From positions 1 to 62,844 of the forward strand of contig JAEZKK010000030.1 of NCBI GenBank assembly GCA_023415495.1: a stretch of 62,844 bases of DNA, given 5' to 3'. A model generated the notes under the pieces. That model saw only the letters and a list, made by a program, of their open reading frames with translations. It was not told where the DNA came from and did not search any database. Of the stretch, positions 28,801 to 36,115 are shown piece after piece; position 1 is the stretch's first letter; each line of letters begins with the position of its first letter. Origin of the DNA: Bacteroidota bacterium. Its GTDB lineage: Bacteria; Bacteroidota; Bacteroidia; Bacteroidales; P3. The position numbers and the translations under genes were made by a program.

Positions 28801-30049
28801 ATTTGTGCTTGGTTCTCAGAAAAACATAATGAATAAGGCTATTACTCAAGGATGGTTGAGTAGGGATAGTCTTATGAATAATGCTTTCCAGCAGAAAATG
28901 ACTGAAAACTTAAATGGACAGATACAGATTGAACCAATAAATGACTTTAAAATAGATGTGAAGTTTAATCAAAACAGAAGTGAGAATTTCGTTGCCTACT
29001 ACAAATATGATAATCTACAAAATAGTATTGTCGGACCAATGTCGCCAACAAGAACAGGAAATTTCAGTACTTCAATCATTACTATAAAAACCCTATTTAA
29101 TGGAATGGGAGAGGATAATTTCAGCCAAACCTTTCAAGATTTCTTAGATTATAGATTGATAATTGCTAATAGGCTTGCTTCTAATAATCCAAACTATTCT
29201 GGGAATATGGTTTACGATACTATTTATGGAGGCTTCTTCCCTGATGGATACGGACCAAGCTCACAACAAGTATTGATTCCTGCATTTTTAGCAGCTTATA
29301 CAGGCACAGACCCAAATAGTCGTAGTCTTAATCCTTTCCTTAATATTCCATTACCTAACTGGGATATAACTTATACTGGACTTTCAAAAATAAAGAAATT
29401 CCAAAAGTATATTACCTCTGCAACATTGTCCAGCTCATATAAATCAACCTATAGTATTGGTTCCTTACACTCAGATATTAGAGTACCAATAGACGATAGA
29501 TATGATTATGGATATGAATGGGTGAGAAATGAATTGAATAATAATTACATCCCTCGAGATGTAATTGACCAAATTACGATAAATGAGACCTTCTCTCCTC
29601 TTATAAAACTTGATGTTAATCTTAAAAACAGTTTGCAAGCTAATTTTGACATTGGTAAGGATAGAAACCTTTCGATGAGTTTTGCTAATAACCAGCTTAC
29701 AGAAATATCAAGAATTAGGATGAGCTTTGGTACAGGATATAGATTTAAGGATGTGGAGCTAAATATTAGAGCAGGGGAGACAGCAAGAAACTTAAAGAGT
29801 GATATTGACGTAAAGCTAAATATTACATGGAGTCAGAATACAACAATACTTAGAAAGGTAGACCAAGCGGTAAATCTTATGAGTTCAGGTTCGGATGTAT
29901 TTAGTTTAAATCTAAGAGGTGAGTATGCACTAAGCGAGAAAATGATTCTAACAGCCTTTTACGAAATGACAATAAATACCCCATACGTAAGTAATGCCTT
30001 TAAAAACTCCACAACACAAGGAGGGTTCTCGCTTAGAATAACATTATAA
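22877..30049 (+). CDS. sprA: Cell-surface protein SprA, T9SS outer-membrane translocon
   Basis: A protein of about 2390 residues with a signal peptide, the typical length for SprA/Sov. The hallmark GTSYIDDFESAKRSIDL lies near residue 807, with many barrel-like Tyr/Asn/Phe-rich strands through to the C-terminal ITL. SprA is the giant outer-membrane pore through which type IX cargo leaves the cell; it is also needed for gliding in motile relatives. The ATG at 22877 is used rather than the preceding TTG. The gene follows ruvA by 12 bp. No other T9SS core genes (porK-N, porV) are in the window. Confidence 0.96.
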   Translation: MRIRNLFFLLNIVCLLGFSTNLIALNSLITNPDSTRYGVEGNSPLHLSNPSNITTEIEYDSKNNEYVLIKKIGDLVIERRVLSFSEYQNYDMDKMISDYWKSRAQSSRMTPSSEGALDNLIPQMRVNSELFETIFGGQTIDIRPAGSAELKFAIINNKRHDLSIQENQRSVTRFDFEEKIELNVTAKIGEAINFGLNWNTGATFSFENELKLRYEGKEDNIIQLIEAGNISFPLPTTLIQGNQTLFGGKTKLKFGKLFIDLVFSEQKSKSSSITMQGGAQTQEFNFKADEYDENRHFFLSQYFYENYNNAMATLPLINSNINIIKIEVWRTNVGAAISENRNLVAFADLGEKTPYGTSPYILNPMGSYYPDSYKSNDLLGVVNPNSIRDINNISTYLQSMGFASGQNYEKIESARKLSPSEYTFNSRLGFISLNQQLNNDQVLAVAFRYQVIGDTTVYQVGEFSDEGINDPNGLIVKLLKSSSLNVRNPMWKLMMKNIYSLKTYQVSNEDFRLNVLYQGDDQGVLTGYFSQGEKKGIPLLQLFGLDRMDNQQNPYADGVFDYIDNALVNGGTIHSEKGLVVFPFVEPFGKDLRSILNDDELADKYCFDSLYSLTLSQAQQYPDKNKYYLEGRYKGSSGSDISLNGMNIPQGSVKVMAGGIMLIEGVDYTVDYIMGRVKIINQGYLNSGTPITVTTESHELFSMSTKRMMGLRASYEINNDFNVGATFLNLHELPNPGNTKPSYGMEPMSNSLLGFDFKYKKQVNFITKLVDLLPFYSTNSPSNLSVNGEFAQFIPGNPNAIGKTGTSYIDDFESAKRSIDLKAIGAWHLASTPQDFSSQNPLFPETNKSLGLEYGFNRAKLAWYRIDDIFYSSNSPSNINKDDRSQPYARQILTREVHPNKEIPAGQPTNITEFNLAFYPNERGPYNYDTTSFYSSGLNPDGTLKDPQTRWSGIMRKLEATDFEASNIEYIEFWLMDPYIDNPNHRGGKLYFNLGDVSEDILRDGRKSFENGLPSTSTVEDVDTTIWGRVPRLQAIVNAFNNDPNSRQYQDIGYDGLSSNDEASFFNNFLAIAQGQLDADAYASLAKDPSADDFRYFRSTLYDSDNIKIVERYKHYNNSEGNSAITDNSTELYPTQSTSLPNVEDINQDNTLSEAESYYQYMIDLSPDKLTIGQNFITDIQDAQNIALPNGQYTNCRWYQFKIPVRNPEKVVGEIQGFQSIRFIRMFLREFEEPVILRFATFELVSGEWRKYTDNLLYPGMYPTGTQTENTTFTVASVNIEENGRRSPIPYVLPPGIDREKMYSTTSFQQMNEQALSMKITDLADGDARAIYKNIELDMRQFKRLKMFVHAEKLLEKDDYKAGELSLILRLGADFTHNYYEYEVPLSFTPWYTGQSDIEAIWPEINNVDIDLEKLVEVKENRNRKIRSGDNTASSLIPYQEIIKGKKVTVLGSPSISSVKVMMVGVRNPKKQSLSDNDDMMPKSAEIWINELRLSDFNKSSGWAAIGFARTNLADLGDLSLSGSYRSAGFGQLEQKITEISQDNIGSFDIATNIELGKLVPEKLGIKLPMHLDYSQTVSNPRYNPLDPDVYLKDDLLTYKTEKERDSIRHMVQDFTSRTNLNFMNVRKERVSFNTDKKPKLWDIENFDASYSYSNIYRRDVDIEYNNKTQYRGGLNYNFNFRNKPLRPFNKVKLFSHKAFQIIKDLSFNYSPKVINFRTEVVRDFEETLIRPKSQGIVIMEPFYFKQFYWNRAYSFEYDITGNIKLKYNSTMNARIEEPRGRIDTREKTDSLWSSVFELGRAQQFTQDITLTYNVPIHKLPYLDFVRLNTSYSPGFIFTGSTEAMERLGNSIENSAKLNINGNLNFTTIYNKIPFINKLNQQQRRNQNITPGMRNPLPRGGKPLDKPEEETKDSIESKTQKFFKQLAIHSVKLLTSVKSASLSYNSTQGTYIPGFMPISRYFGMDAQNNWAPGIGFVLGSQKNIMNKAITQGWLSRDSLMNNAFQQKMTENLNGQIQIEPINDFKIDVKFNQNRSENFVAYYKYDNLQNSIVGPMSPTRTGNFSTSIITIKTLFNGMGEDNFSQTFQDFLDYRLIIANRLASNNPNYSGNMVYDTIYGGFFPDGYGPSSQQVLIPAFLAAYTGTDPNSRSLNPFLNIPLPNWDITYTGLSKIKKFQKYITSATLSSSYKSTYSIGSLHSDIRVPIDDRYDYGYEWVRNELNNNYIPRDVIDQITINETFSPLIKLDVNLKNSLQANFDIGKDRNLSMSFANNQLTEISRIRMSFGTGYRFKDVELNIRAGETARNLKSDIDVKLNITWSQNTTILRKVDQAVNLMSSGSDVFSLNLRGEYALSEKMILTAFYEMTINTPYVSNAFKNSTTQGGFSLRITL

Positions 30050-30075
30050 TCTAATTGTATTAAGAACTATAAAAT

Positions 30076-30174
30076 TAGAATCAAATTCCAGTGAAATAGA
30101 ATCAAATTACAGAAAACTAACTCTTGATTCTAAAAAAATGTAATTTGATTCTATTTTCTTAGAATCAAGAGTTA
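30076..30174. repeat. 21-bp-pitch array on TAGAATCAAATTC, copy A
   Basis: Five 15-bp units centred at 30083, 30104, 30125, 30146 and 30167, exactly 21 bp apart: two forward (TAGAATCAAATTCCA, ...ATTACA), two inverted (ending TTGATTCTA) and one forward (TAGAATCAAGAGTTA). Nearly the same array recurs at 62323-62420. It lies between convergent sprA and the aminotransferase gene. Confidence 0.85.
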
Positions 30175-30256
30175 GTTCTCTTAACTCAAATGTTAATTAA
30201 CAAAGAGTTAATGAGTATTAATACCCTAAACTAAGATCCTCCCTTATGACAGAAAT

Positions 30257-30360
30257 CAATTACCCTGAAGAGATTAATATTAAAATATTATTTCATCAAT
30301 CGATTACCCCGAAGAGATTAATATTAAAATATTATTTCATCAATCAATTACCCTGAAGGG
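30257..30360. repeat. 44-bp direct repeat, about 2.3 copies
   Basis: Units beginning CAATTACCCTGAAGAGATTA, CGATTACCCCGAAGAGATTA and CAATTACCCTGAAGG start at 30257, 30301 and 30345, each 44 bp apart. The third copy runs into the inverted-repeat element that follows. Confidence 0.85.
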
Positions 30361-30470
30361 GTGAAAGGTTTATAGAAAAAACGAAATTTCACACAACCAA
30401 TCTACGACCCCGTCGGGGTCGAACAACGATATAATAATTTTATTTCTATAAACCTTTGACCCTTTCAGGG
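30351..30470. repeat. Inverted-repeat element overlapping a gene end
   Basis: Left arm 30351-30378 and right arm 30443-30470 match in 26 of 28 bases as inverted repeats. The centre holds the palindrome CGACCCCGTCGGGGTCG at 30405-30421. The right arm contains the stop and last codons of the aminotransferase gene on the minus strand. Confidence 0.8.
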
Positions 30471-31678
30471 TCGGATAACTTATCTAAAGCTCTAAGTATT
30501 CTTTTGCAGGATTCTCTTATTTCTTCTTCTGTAATAATTAATGGTGGTTTTATGGATATGCAGTTTGAATTGAATAGGTGGGTTCCACTTATTATTCCTT
30601 CTTCAAATAATGTGATTAAGACTTTATCCCAAGGGTATTCATCGCCGTTTTCATCTTTGTTTAGCTCTATACAATTGAATAAACCAATTCCTCTAAACTC
30701 CTTAATCTTTGGATGTACTAATAATTCTCTGTAAAGCTTTGCTCTTTCTTCAACTCCATCAATTAGCTTTTCATCATTAATTACTCTAAGTGTTTCCAAA
30801 GCAGAGATACATGAAACTGGATGTCCTCCAAATGTTGTAGCATGCCCTATAAGTGGATGATGGTTATTTAGGCTATTCATAATCTCATCACTCCCAACAA
30901 AAGCTCCAATTGGCATTCCTCCACCCATTCCCTTAGCAATGCAAAGAATATCGGGAACAATATCGAAGTTTTGATAAGCAAATAGTTTTCCACTTCTCCC
31001 AAAACCTGTTTGTATCTCATCCATTATCAATAAGGCACCAACTTGGGAGCAACGTTCTCTAAGTTTTTTAAGGAAATTATTCTCAGGGAGAATTACTCCT
31101 GCTCCAGCTTGAATGCTTTCGGCAATAACACAAGCAGTATTGGTAGTAATCTTATCTAATTCCTTTTCATTATTATATTCTATTTGATTGCAATTGGGCA
31201 AAAGAGGAAGAAATCTCTCTCTAAATTCCTCTTGACTCATAAGGCTAACAGCCCCTAAGGTTGAGCCATGATAGGAGTTTTTAAAGGAAATAATCTCTCT
31301 TCTTTTAGTAAATATCTTTGCAGTTTTAATAGCTCCCTCAATAGCCTCAGAGCCTGAATTAACAAAGAATACTTGTGAAAAATTATCCTCAAGATTCTCT
31401 GTAAGATATTTTGCATAAACCATTTGAGGGCTTTGAACAAACTCTCCATAAACCATTACATGCATATATTTATCCAATTGCTCTTTAATAGCATCGACTA
31501 CCCTTGGATGGCAGTGTCCAATATTCCCAACACAAATACCAGATAACATATCAATATACTCTTTACCCTCGGTATCCCAAACATGTATTCCCTTAGCCTT
31601 TTGAACATCTATCATAATTGGGTCAATCTCTCCTACCTGAGCAACGTATTGTCTAAATGTGTTTATATCTGTCTTCAT
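30446..31678 (-). CDS. Class III PLP aminotransferase (ornithine/acetylornithine type)
   Basis: A 410-residue class III aminotransferase: FVNSGSEAIEGAIKTAK (cofactor phosphate site), SYHGSTLGAVSLMS, ESIQAGAG, LLIMDEIQTGFGRSG with the pyridine-binding Asp, and the Schiff-base lysine in IAKGMGGGMPIGAFV. Such enzymes transfer a distal amino group from ornithine, acetylornithine or related amines to 2-oxoglutarate. Substrate specificity is not readable. The last residues (DPERVKGL and stop) lie within a repeat arm, so the C-terminus may be a recent extension or replacement. Confidence 0.9.
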   Translation of the reverse strand: MKTDINTFRQYVAQVGEIDPIMIDVQKAKGIHVWDTEGKEYIDMLSGICVGNIGHCHPRVVDAIKEQLDKYMHVMVYGEFVQSPQMVYAKYLTENLEDNFSQVFFVNSGSEAIEGAIKTAKIFTKRREIISFKNSYHGSTLGAVSLMSQEEFRERFLPLLPNCNQIEYNNEKELDKITTNTACVIAESIQAGAGVILPENNFLKKLRERCSQVGALLIMDEIQTGFGRSGKLFAYQNFDIVPDILCIAKGMGGGMPIGAFVGSDEIMNSLNNHHPLIGHATTFGGHPVSCISALETLRVINDEKLIDGVEERAKLYRELLVHPKIKEFRGIGLFNCIELNKDENGDEYPWDKVLITLFEEGIISGTHLFNSNCISIKPPLIITEEEIRESCKRILRALDKLSDPERVKGL

Positions 31679-31695
31679 AGCAAAATATTTAGATG

Positions 31696-31703
31696 CAAAA
31701 TTA
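31696..31703 (-). promoter_or_regulatory. -7 box of the aminotransferase gene
   Basis: TAATTTTG on the minus strand, 18 bp before the ATG at 31678, implying a short leader. Confidence 0.6.
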
Positions 31704-31755
31704 GTTATATATATTGTGTTTATGAAAAGAATGAGGATAAATCATTACAAATTTG

Positions 31756-31763
31756 TAATTTTG
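31756..31763 (+). promoter_or_regulatory. -7 box of the TlpA-like gene pair
   Basis: TAATTTTG 45 bp before the ATG at 31808, back to back with the aminotransferase promoter. Confidence 0.55.
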
Positions 31764-31807
31764 TTGTTCTAATCTTCGCACTATAACTAATAAAAATTAA
31801 GGAAGAA

Positions 31808-33232
31808 ATGAGATTAAAACTAATTCTATTTATGCTTTTATCTATTTTAATTATTAATAACTCTCAAGCTCAGTATAAGATAAGCATAGAAATCAAAGAT
31901 AATAAGGATACTATGCTAATTCTTGGCAATTATTACCTCTCTGGAACCTTTGCTATAGATACAGCTTATTCCAAAAAGCCAGGGAAATTTATTTTCCAAA
32001 AGAAGGATAAACATTTAGAAAATGGGATATATTTCTTTGCTAATACAACTGGGAGATACTCTGAATTTGTGATAGATAATGAGAGTAATTTCACCATAAC
32101 TACTAATGAGGAGGATTGGGCTAAGCATATTAAAAGTAAGGGTTCAAAGAGTAATTCGCTTTATTTTGAGTATATGAATAATAATTTTGTATTTTCCGAT
32201 AAGGTTGGAGAGTTGAATAAGGAGAGGGCAAATATGACAAAAGAAGCCTATGAAATGGCGGTTAATAATCTCAGACTAAGAAGCGACACCCTTAAGGAAG
32301 AATTTCTAAAAAACAATCCTAACCATCTTTTATCAAAGGTTTTGACAGCTACAAAGGATATTGAAATACCTGAAATAAATCCTATTTACAAGAATGATGG
32401 GAGTTTGGATTCCGCAGCAATGCAATTGGAAAGATATAATTATTATGTAAATCATTATTTCGATAATGTAGATTTGCAATTCGATGGATTGCTAAGAACT
32501 CCAAGAGCTGTTTTTTACGACTATTATAATAAGTATTGGGATGAGGTAATGAAGTTTCAACCGATTGATTCTATTTTCAAATATGCAAATATTGTAATTG
32601 ATAAATCGAGAGGTAGTAAACAAATGTTTAAATACTTAGTTCATGATATTACAGAGCGTTATTTGAAGAGCCATGTTATGGGGCATGATGAGATATATGT
32701 GAGGATGATTAAGAAATACTACGAAAGTGGGGAGGCAAATTGGATGAAGCCAAGCGATTTAGATAAGGAAATTGAAAGAGCTAACAAGTGGGAGAAACTA
32801 TCTCGAGGTAAGGTTGTTCCAGATATTCAATGTCCTGATACGAACGATTTAGTACATAGTCTTTATTCGCTTAATTCCAAGTATAAGATATTAATATTCT
32901 GGGCTTATGATTGTGGTCATTGTGCAACTGAAATACCTAAGCTCTATAATTTCTATAAGGAAAATAAGGATGTATATAATGTTGAGGTAATGGCTGTTAA
33001 TTCTGGAATGGATTTAAAACAGTGGAGAGAATTTATTGTTAAGAAAGGATTGAATTGGTTAAATGTAAATGGATTAGTGGCTAATTATGATTGGCATTCC
33101 TATTTTGATATTAGTTCAACTCCATATATTGTAATATTAGATAAGGACAATAGGATAATAGCAAAGAAAATAAGTGCAGAGAATATTCCTAACTTTATAA
33201 AATACTACGACCAAGGACTGATTAGACTATAA
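31808..33232 (+). CDS. Exported TlpA-like thioredoxin-fold protein, paralogue 1
   Basis: A 474-residue protein with a signal peptide (to about NNSQAQ), an N-terminal beta domain like DUF4369 (about 25-130), a helical middle (about 150-330) and a C-terminal thioredoxin domain with the redox motif C-G-H-C at 369-372 (FWAYDCGHCATEIPKL). The cis-proline region is SSTPYIVILDKDNRI. Such proteins reduce or isomerise disulfides, or mature cytochromes, in the periplasm. The neighbour 3 bp downstream has the same length and layout, indicating a tandem duplication. Confidence 0.85.
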   Translation: MRLKLILFMLLSILIINNSQAQYKISIEIKDNKDTMLILGNYYLSGTFAIDTAYSKKPGKFIFQKKDKHLENGIYFFANTTGRYSEFVIDNESNFTITTNEEDWAKHIKSKGSKSNSLYFEYMNNNFVFSDKVGELNKERANMTKEAYEMAVNNLRLRSDTLKEEFLKNNPNHLLSKVLTATKDIEIPEINPIYKNDGSLDSAAMQLERYNYYVNHYFDNVDLQFDGLLRTPRAVFYDYYNKYWDEVMKFQPIDSIFKYANIVIDKSRGSKQMFKYLVHDITERYLKSHVMGHDEIYVRMIKKYYESGEANWMKPSDLDKEIERANKWEKLSRGKVVPDIQCPDTNDLVHSLYSLNSKYKILIFWAYDCGHCATEIPKLYNFYKENKDVYNVEVMAVNSGMDLKQWREFIVKKGLNWLNVNGLVANYDWHSYFDISSTPYIVILDKDNRIIAKKISAENIPNFIKYYDQGLIRL

Positions 33233-33235
33233 ACT

Positions 33236-34660
33236 ATGCTTAGAAATATTAAACAAATACTCTTTACTCTTTTCTTATCCCTAAATATCTTAGTTTATTC
33301 TCAAGGGGATTATAAGGTTGATTTGAAAATAAATAATTTAGATGATACTATTATATATATAAAGCAAATCTACGGAAATGAAACATTGATTTTAGATACT
33401 ATAATCAAGAGAGATGGAGTGTTTCGTTTTGAGAAAAAGGGAGTGAAGCCAGGGATAGTAATGGCTTGTTTAAAACATGAGGATTTGTTTTCCTTTGTTT
33501 TAGATAAAAGTAAGGAATTTTCTTTAGAGATTTCTCCAAGTGGGAATGCTATTGTTTTGGGATGTGATGAAAATGATTTGTTTTTTGAGTTCCAAAGAGC
33601 AAATATGGAATTTAGAGTTAGAGAAAATGAGATTAAGCAGGCTCTTGAGAATAAGTCTTTAAATAAAGATAGCCTAATGAGGGAGTATTCAATTTCAAGG
33701 AAGAAGTTTGGCGATTTTCAGCAAAGTTTCTATTCTACTTACCCTAATAATATTATGACAATAGTTGTAAGAAGCCTTGAAGACCCTCAAATACCAAAGC
33801 AATTCTATAAGGGAAAAGATATTGATACAACAAAAATTGAAGAGGCTTCGTATTATTTTAGAACACATTATTGGGATAATTTCCATTTTGAAGACTCAAG
33901 ACTATTATCAACTCCTTATTTCTTTTCCAAACTCAAATCCTATATGGAAAGTGTTACAATAATGCTCCCTGATTCAATTTCTACTTCAATTAGAGATTTT
34001 GTTCTAAAGGCTAATTCCTATCCTAATGGACACATATATTCTAAATTTGTTGTGGATTACTATCTTAGTCAATACAGGAATATCCCTTTTTCGTGGCATG
34101 AGGAAAATTATGTAAGTATAGTAGATAAGGTTGTTTCCCCTGAGCTTACTCCATGGATACCAAGTTTTGATATGGAAATTTATAAAAGAGAGGCTTTGTA
34201 TTTAAAGAAGATACTCCCTGATAGTAAGTTTCCAATAATCAAAGGAGAAGACCTTAAAGGTAAAATACACTCCATAGATGATATAAAAAAGAAATATAAA
34301 ATTGTTCATTTCTTTAGTGCAAGCTGTGGCTCTTGCAAGATTGACTTAGATAAGTTTGAGAATTTTCATAAAGAATTTAGTAAGGAGTTTGATTTTGATA
34401 TAATTAGTGTGGATTTAGATTATAATGAGGATAATTCTATTGAGTTTAATAAGGCTCGACCATTTGCTTGGAATAAAATTAAGGCAACTCCAGAGGATAT
34501 TATAAATGCTTATGGTATAGATGTGTTCCAAACCCCTGATATCTATGTATTAGATAATGAAAATATAATACTTTATCACGCTCCAAAATATCAATCAATT
34601 ATAGATTATATTAAAAAGAGTGAAGAATTATCAAAAGAGCATAAGGGATTGAATAAATAA
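33236..34660 (+). CDS. Exported TlpA-like thioredoxin-fold protein, paralogue 2
   Basis: Also 474 residues, with a signal peptide (ILVYSQ), the same N-terminal and middle domains, and a thioredoxin domain with C-G-S-C (FFSASCGSCKIDLDKF). The cis-proline region is FQTPDIYVLDNENI. It differs strongly in sequence from its upstream neighbour, so the duplication is old. The different dipeptide between the cysteines predicts a different redox potential from CGHC. It is co-transcribed (3-bp gap) and ends in a Lys/Glu-rich tail. Confidence 0.85.
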   Translation: MLRNIKQILFTLFLSLNILVYSQGDYKVDLKINNLDDTIIYIKQIYGNETLILDTIIKRDGVFRFEKKGVKPGIVMACLKHEDLFSFVLDKSKEFSLEISPSGNAIVLGCDENDLFFEFQRANMEFRVRENEIKQALENKSLNKDSLMREYSISRKKFGDFQQSFYSTYPNNIMTIVVRSLEDPQIPKQFYKGKDIDTTKIEEASYYFRTHYWDNFHFEDSRLLSTPYFFSKLKSYMESVTIMLPDSISTSIRDFVLKANSYPNGHIYSKFVVDYYLSQYRNIPFSWHEENYVSIVDKVVSPELTPWIPSFDMEIYKREALYLKKILPDSKFPIIKGEDLKGKIHSIDDIKKKYKIVHFFSASCGSCKIDLDKFENFHKEFSKEFDFDIISVDLDYNEDNSIEFNKARPFAWNKIKATPEDIINAYGIDVFQTPDIYVLDNENIILYHAPKYQSIIDYIKKSEELSKEHKGLNK

Positions 34661-34663
34661 ATA

Positions 34664-34671
34664 TATCTTTG
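34664..34671 (+). promoter_or_regulatory. -7 box of the phosphohexomutase gene
   Basis: TATCTTTG just after the preceding stop, 34 bp before the ATG at 34705. Confidence 0.65.
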
Positions 34672-34704
34672 CAATACTAAAGGTAATTATTTAATTCAAA
34701 TATT

Positions 34705-36105
34705 ATGTCATTAATAAAATCTATATCAGGATTCAGAGGAACAATAGGGGGGAAAGAAGGAGATAATCTCACTCCAATTGATATTGTAAAGTTTACATCT
34801 GCTTATTCTCAATTTATTAAAGAGAGTTCTAAAAAAGACAAAATAAAGATAGTATTAGGAAGGGATGCAAGAATATCTGGAGAAATGGTTTCTTCTCTTG
34901 TTGTTGGAACATTAATGGGGATGGGTGTTGATGTTATTGATACTGGGCTTTCCACAACTCCTACTGTTGAGGTTGCTGTAACTCATTTCAATGCTGATGG
35001 AGGAATTATCCTAACAGCAAGTCATAATCCAAAAGAGTGGAATGCTTTAAAACTACTTAACTCTAAAGGTGAGTTTATTTCGCATAACGAAGGAGTTAGG
35101 GTGTTGGAGCTGGCAGAGAATCCTGATTTTGAATTTTCTAATGTATTGGAATTAGGAAAATGCATAAAGGATGATACTACTATAGATTTACATATTCAAA
35201 AGGTTTTAGAGCTTAAACTTGTAGATAAACAAGCAATTGAAAAGGCTAATTTTAAAGTAGCAATTGATTCTGTTAATTCAACAGGAGGTATTGTTATTCC
35301 AAAACTTCTAAAGGCTCTTGGAGTTAAGCAGGTAGTTGAATTATATTCAGAACCAAACGGAGAGTTTCCACATAATCCAGAACCATTGCCAGAGAATATT
35401 ACTGAGATTTGCCAAAGGGTAGTAAAGGATAAATGCGATATTGGGTTTATAGTAGACCCAGACGTGGATAGATTGGCTATAGTAAGTGAGGAGGGAGAGG
35501 CTTTTGGAGAGGAATATACCTTGGTTGCAGTGGCTGATTATATCCTTAGCCAAACTCCAGGAAATACAGTATCGAATATGAGTTCAACAAGGGCTCTTCG
35601 TGATATTACCGAAGGGTATAATCAAACCTATAATGCCTCTGCAGTAGGAGAGGTTAATGTGGTTGAGATGATGAAAAAGACTAATGCAGTGATAGGTGGA
35701 GAGGGGAATGGAGGAATAATATATCCTGAATTGCATTATGGTAGGGATGCTCTTGTGGGAATTGCCTTGTTTTTAACTCATTTAGCTAAAAAGAACATTA
35801 AAACTTCTGCTCTTAGAGCAAGCTATCCAGAGTATGTAATTTCTAAGAACAAAATGGAGCTAACTCCAGATATTAATGTGGATTATATCTTAGATAATAT
35901 TGCTAATAAGTATAAAGAATTTGAAGTATCTACGATTGATGGAGTTAAGATTAATTTCGATTTTGGCTGGGTTCATCTTAGAAAAAGCAATACAGAGCCT
36001 ATTATTAGAATATATTCCGAGGCAGCTAATTTAGCTAAGGCAAATAAGGTTGCAAGCGAAATAATGGATGATATTTTTAAGATTGTAAGAGATAGATTTA
36101 ATTAA
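34705..36105 (+). CDS. glmM: Phosphoglucosamine mutase-like phosphohexomutase
   Basis: A 466-residue alpha-D-phosphohexomutase. N-terminal SGFRGTIGG is typical of GlmM-like members; the phosphoserine is S106 in TASHNPKEWN. The metal loop is DPDVDRLAIV, the sugar-binding loop GGEGNGGIIYPE, and the phosphate-binding loop RKSNTEPIIRIYSEA. It would convert glucosamine-6-phosphate to glucosamine-1-phosphate for peptidoglycan and LPS. A phosphomannomutase or phosphoglucomutase role is possible. Confidence 0.88.
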   Translation: MSLIKSISGFRGTIGGKEGDNLTPIDIVKFTSAYSQFIKESSKKDKIKIVLGRDARISGEMVSSLVVGTLMGMGVDVIDTGLSTTPTVEVAVTHFNADGGIILTASHNPKEWNALKLLNSKGEFISHNEGVRVLELAENPDFEFSNVLELGKCIKDDTTIDLHIQKVLELKLVDKQAIEKANFKVAIDSVNSTGGIVIPKLLKALGVKQVVELYSEPNGEFPHNPEPLPENITEICQRVVKDKCDIGFIVDPDVDRLAIVSEEGEAFGEEYTLVAVADYILSQTPGNTVSNMSSTRALRDITEGYNQTYNASAVGEVNVVEMMKKTNAVIGGEGNGGIIYPELHYGRDALVGIALFLTHLAKKNIKTSALRASYPEYVISKNKMELTPDINVDYILDNIANKYKEFEVSTIDGVKINFDFGWVHLRKSNTEPIIRIYSEAANLAKANKVASEIMDDIFKIVRDRFN

Positions 36106-36115
36106 TAACCCTCTT

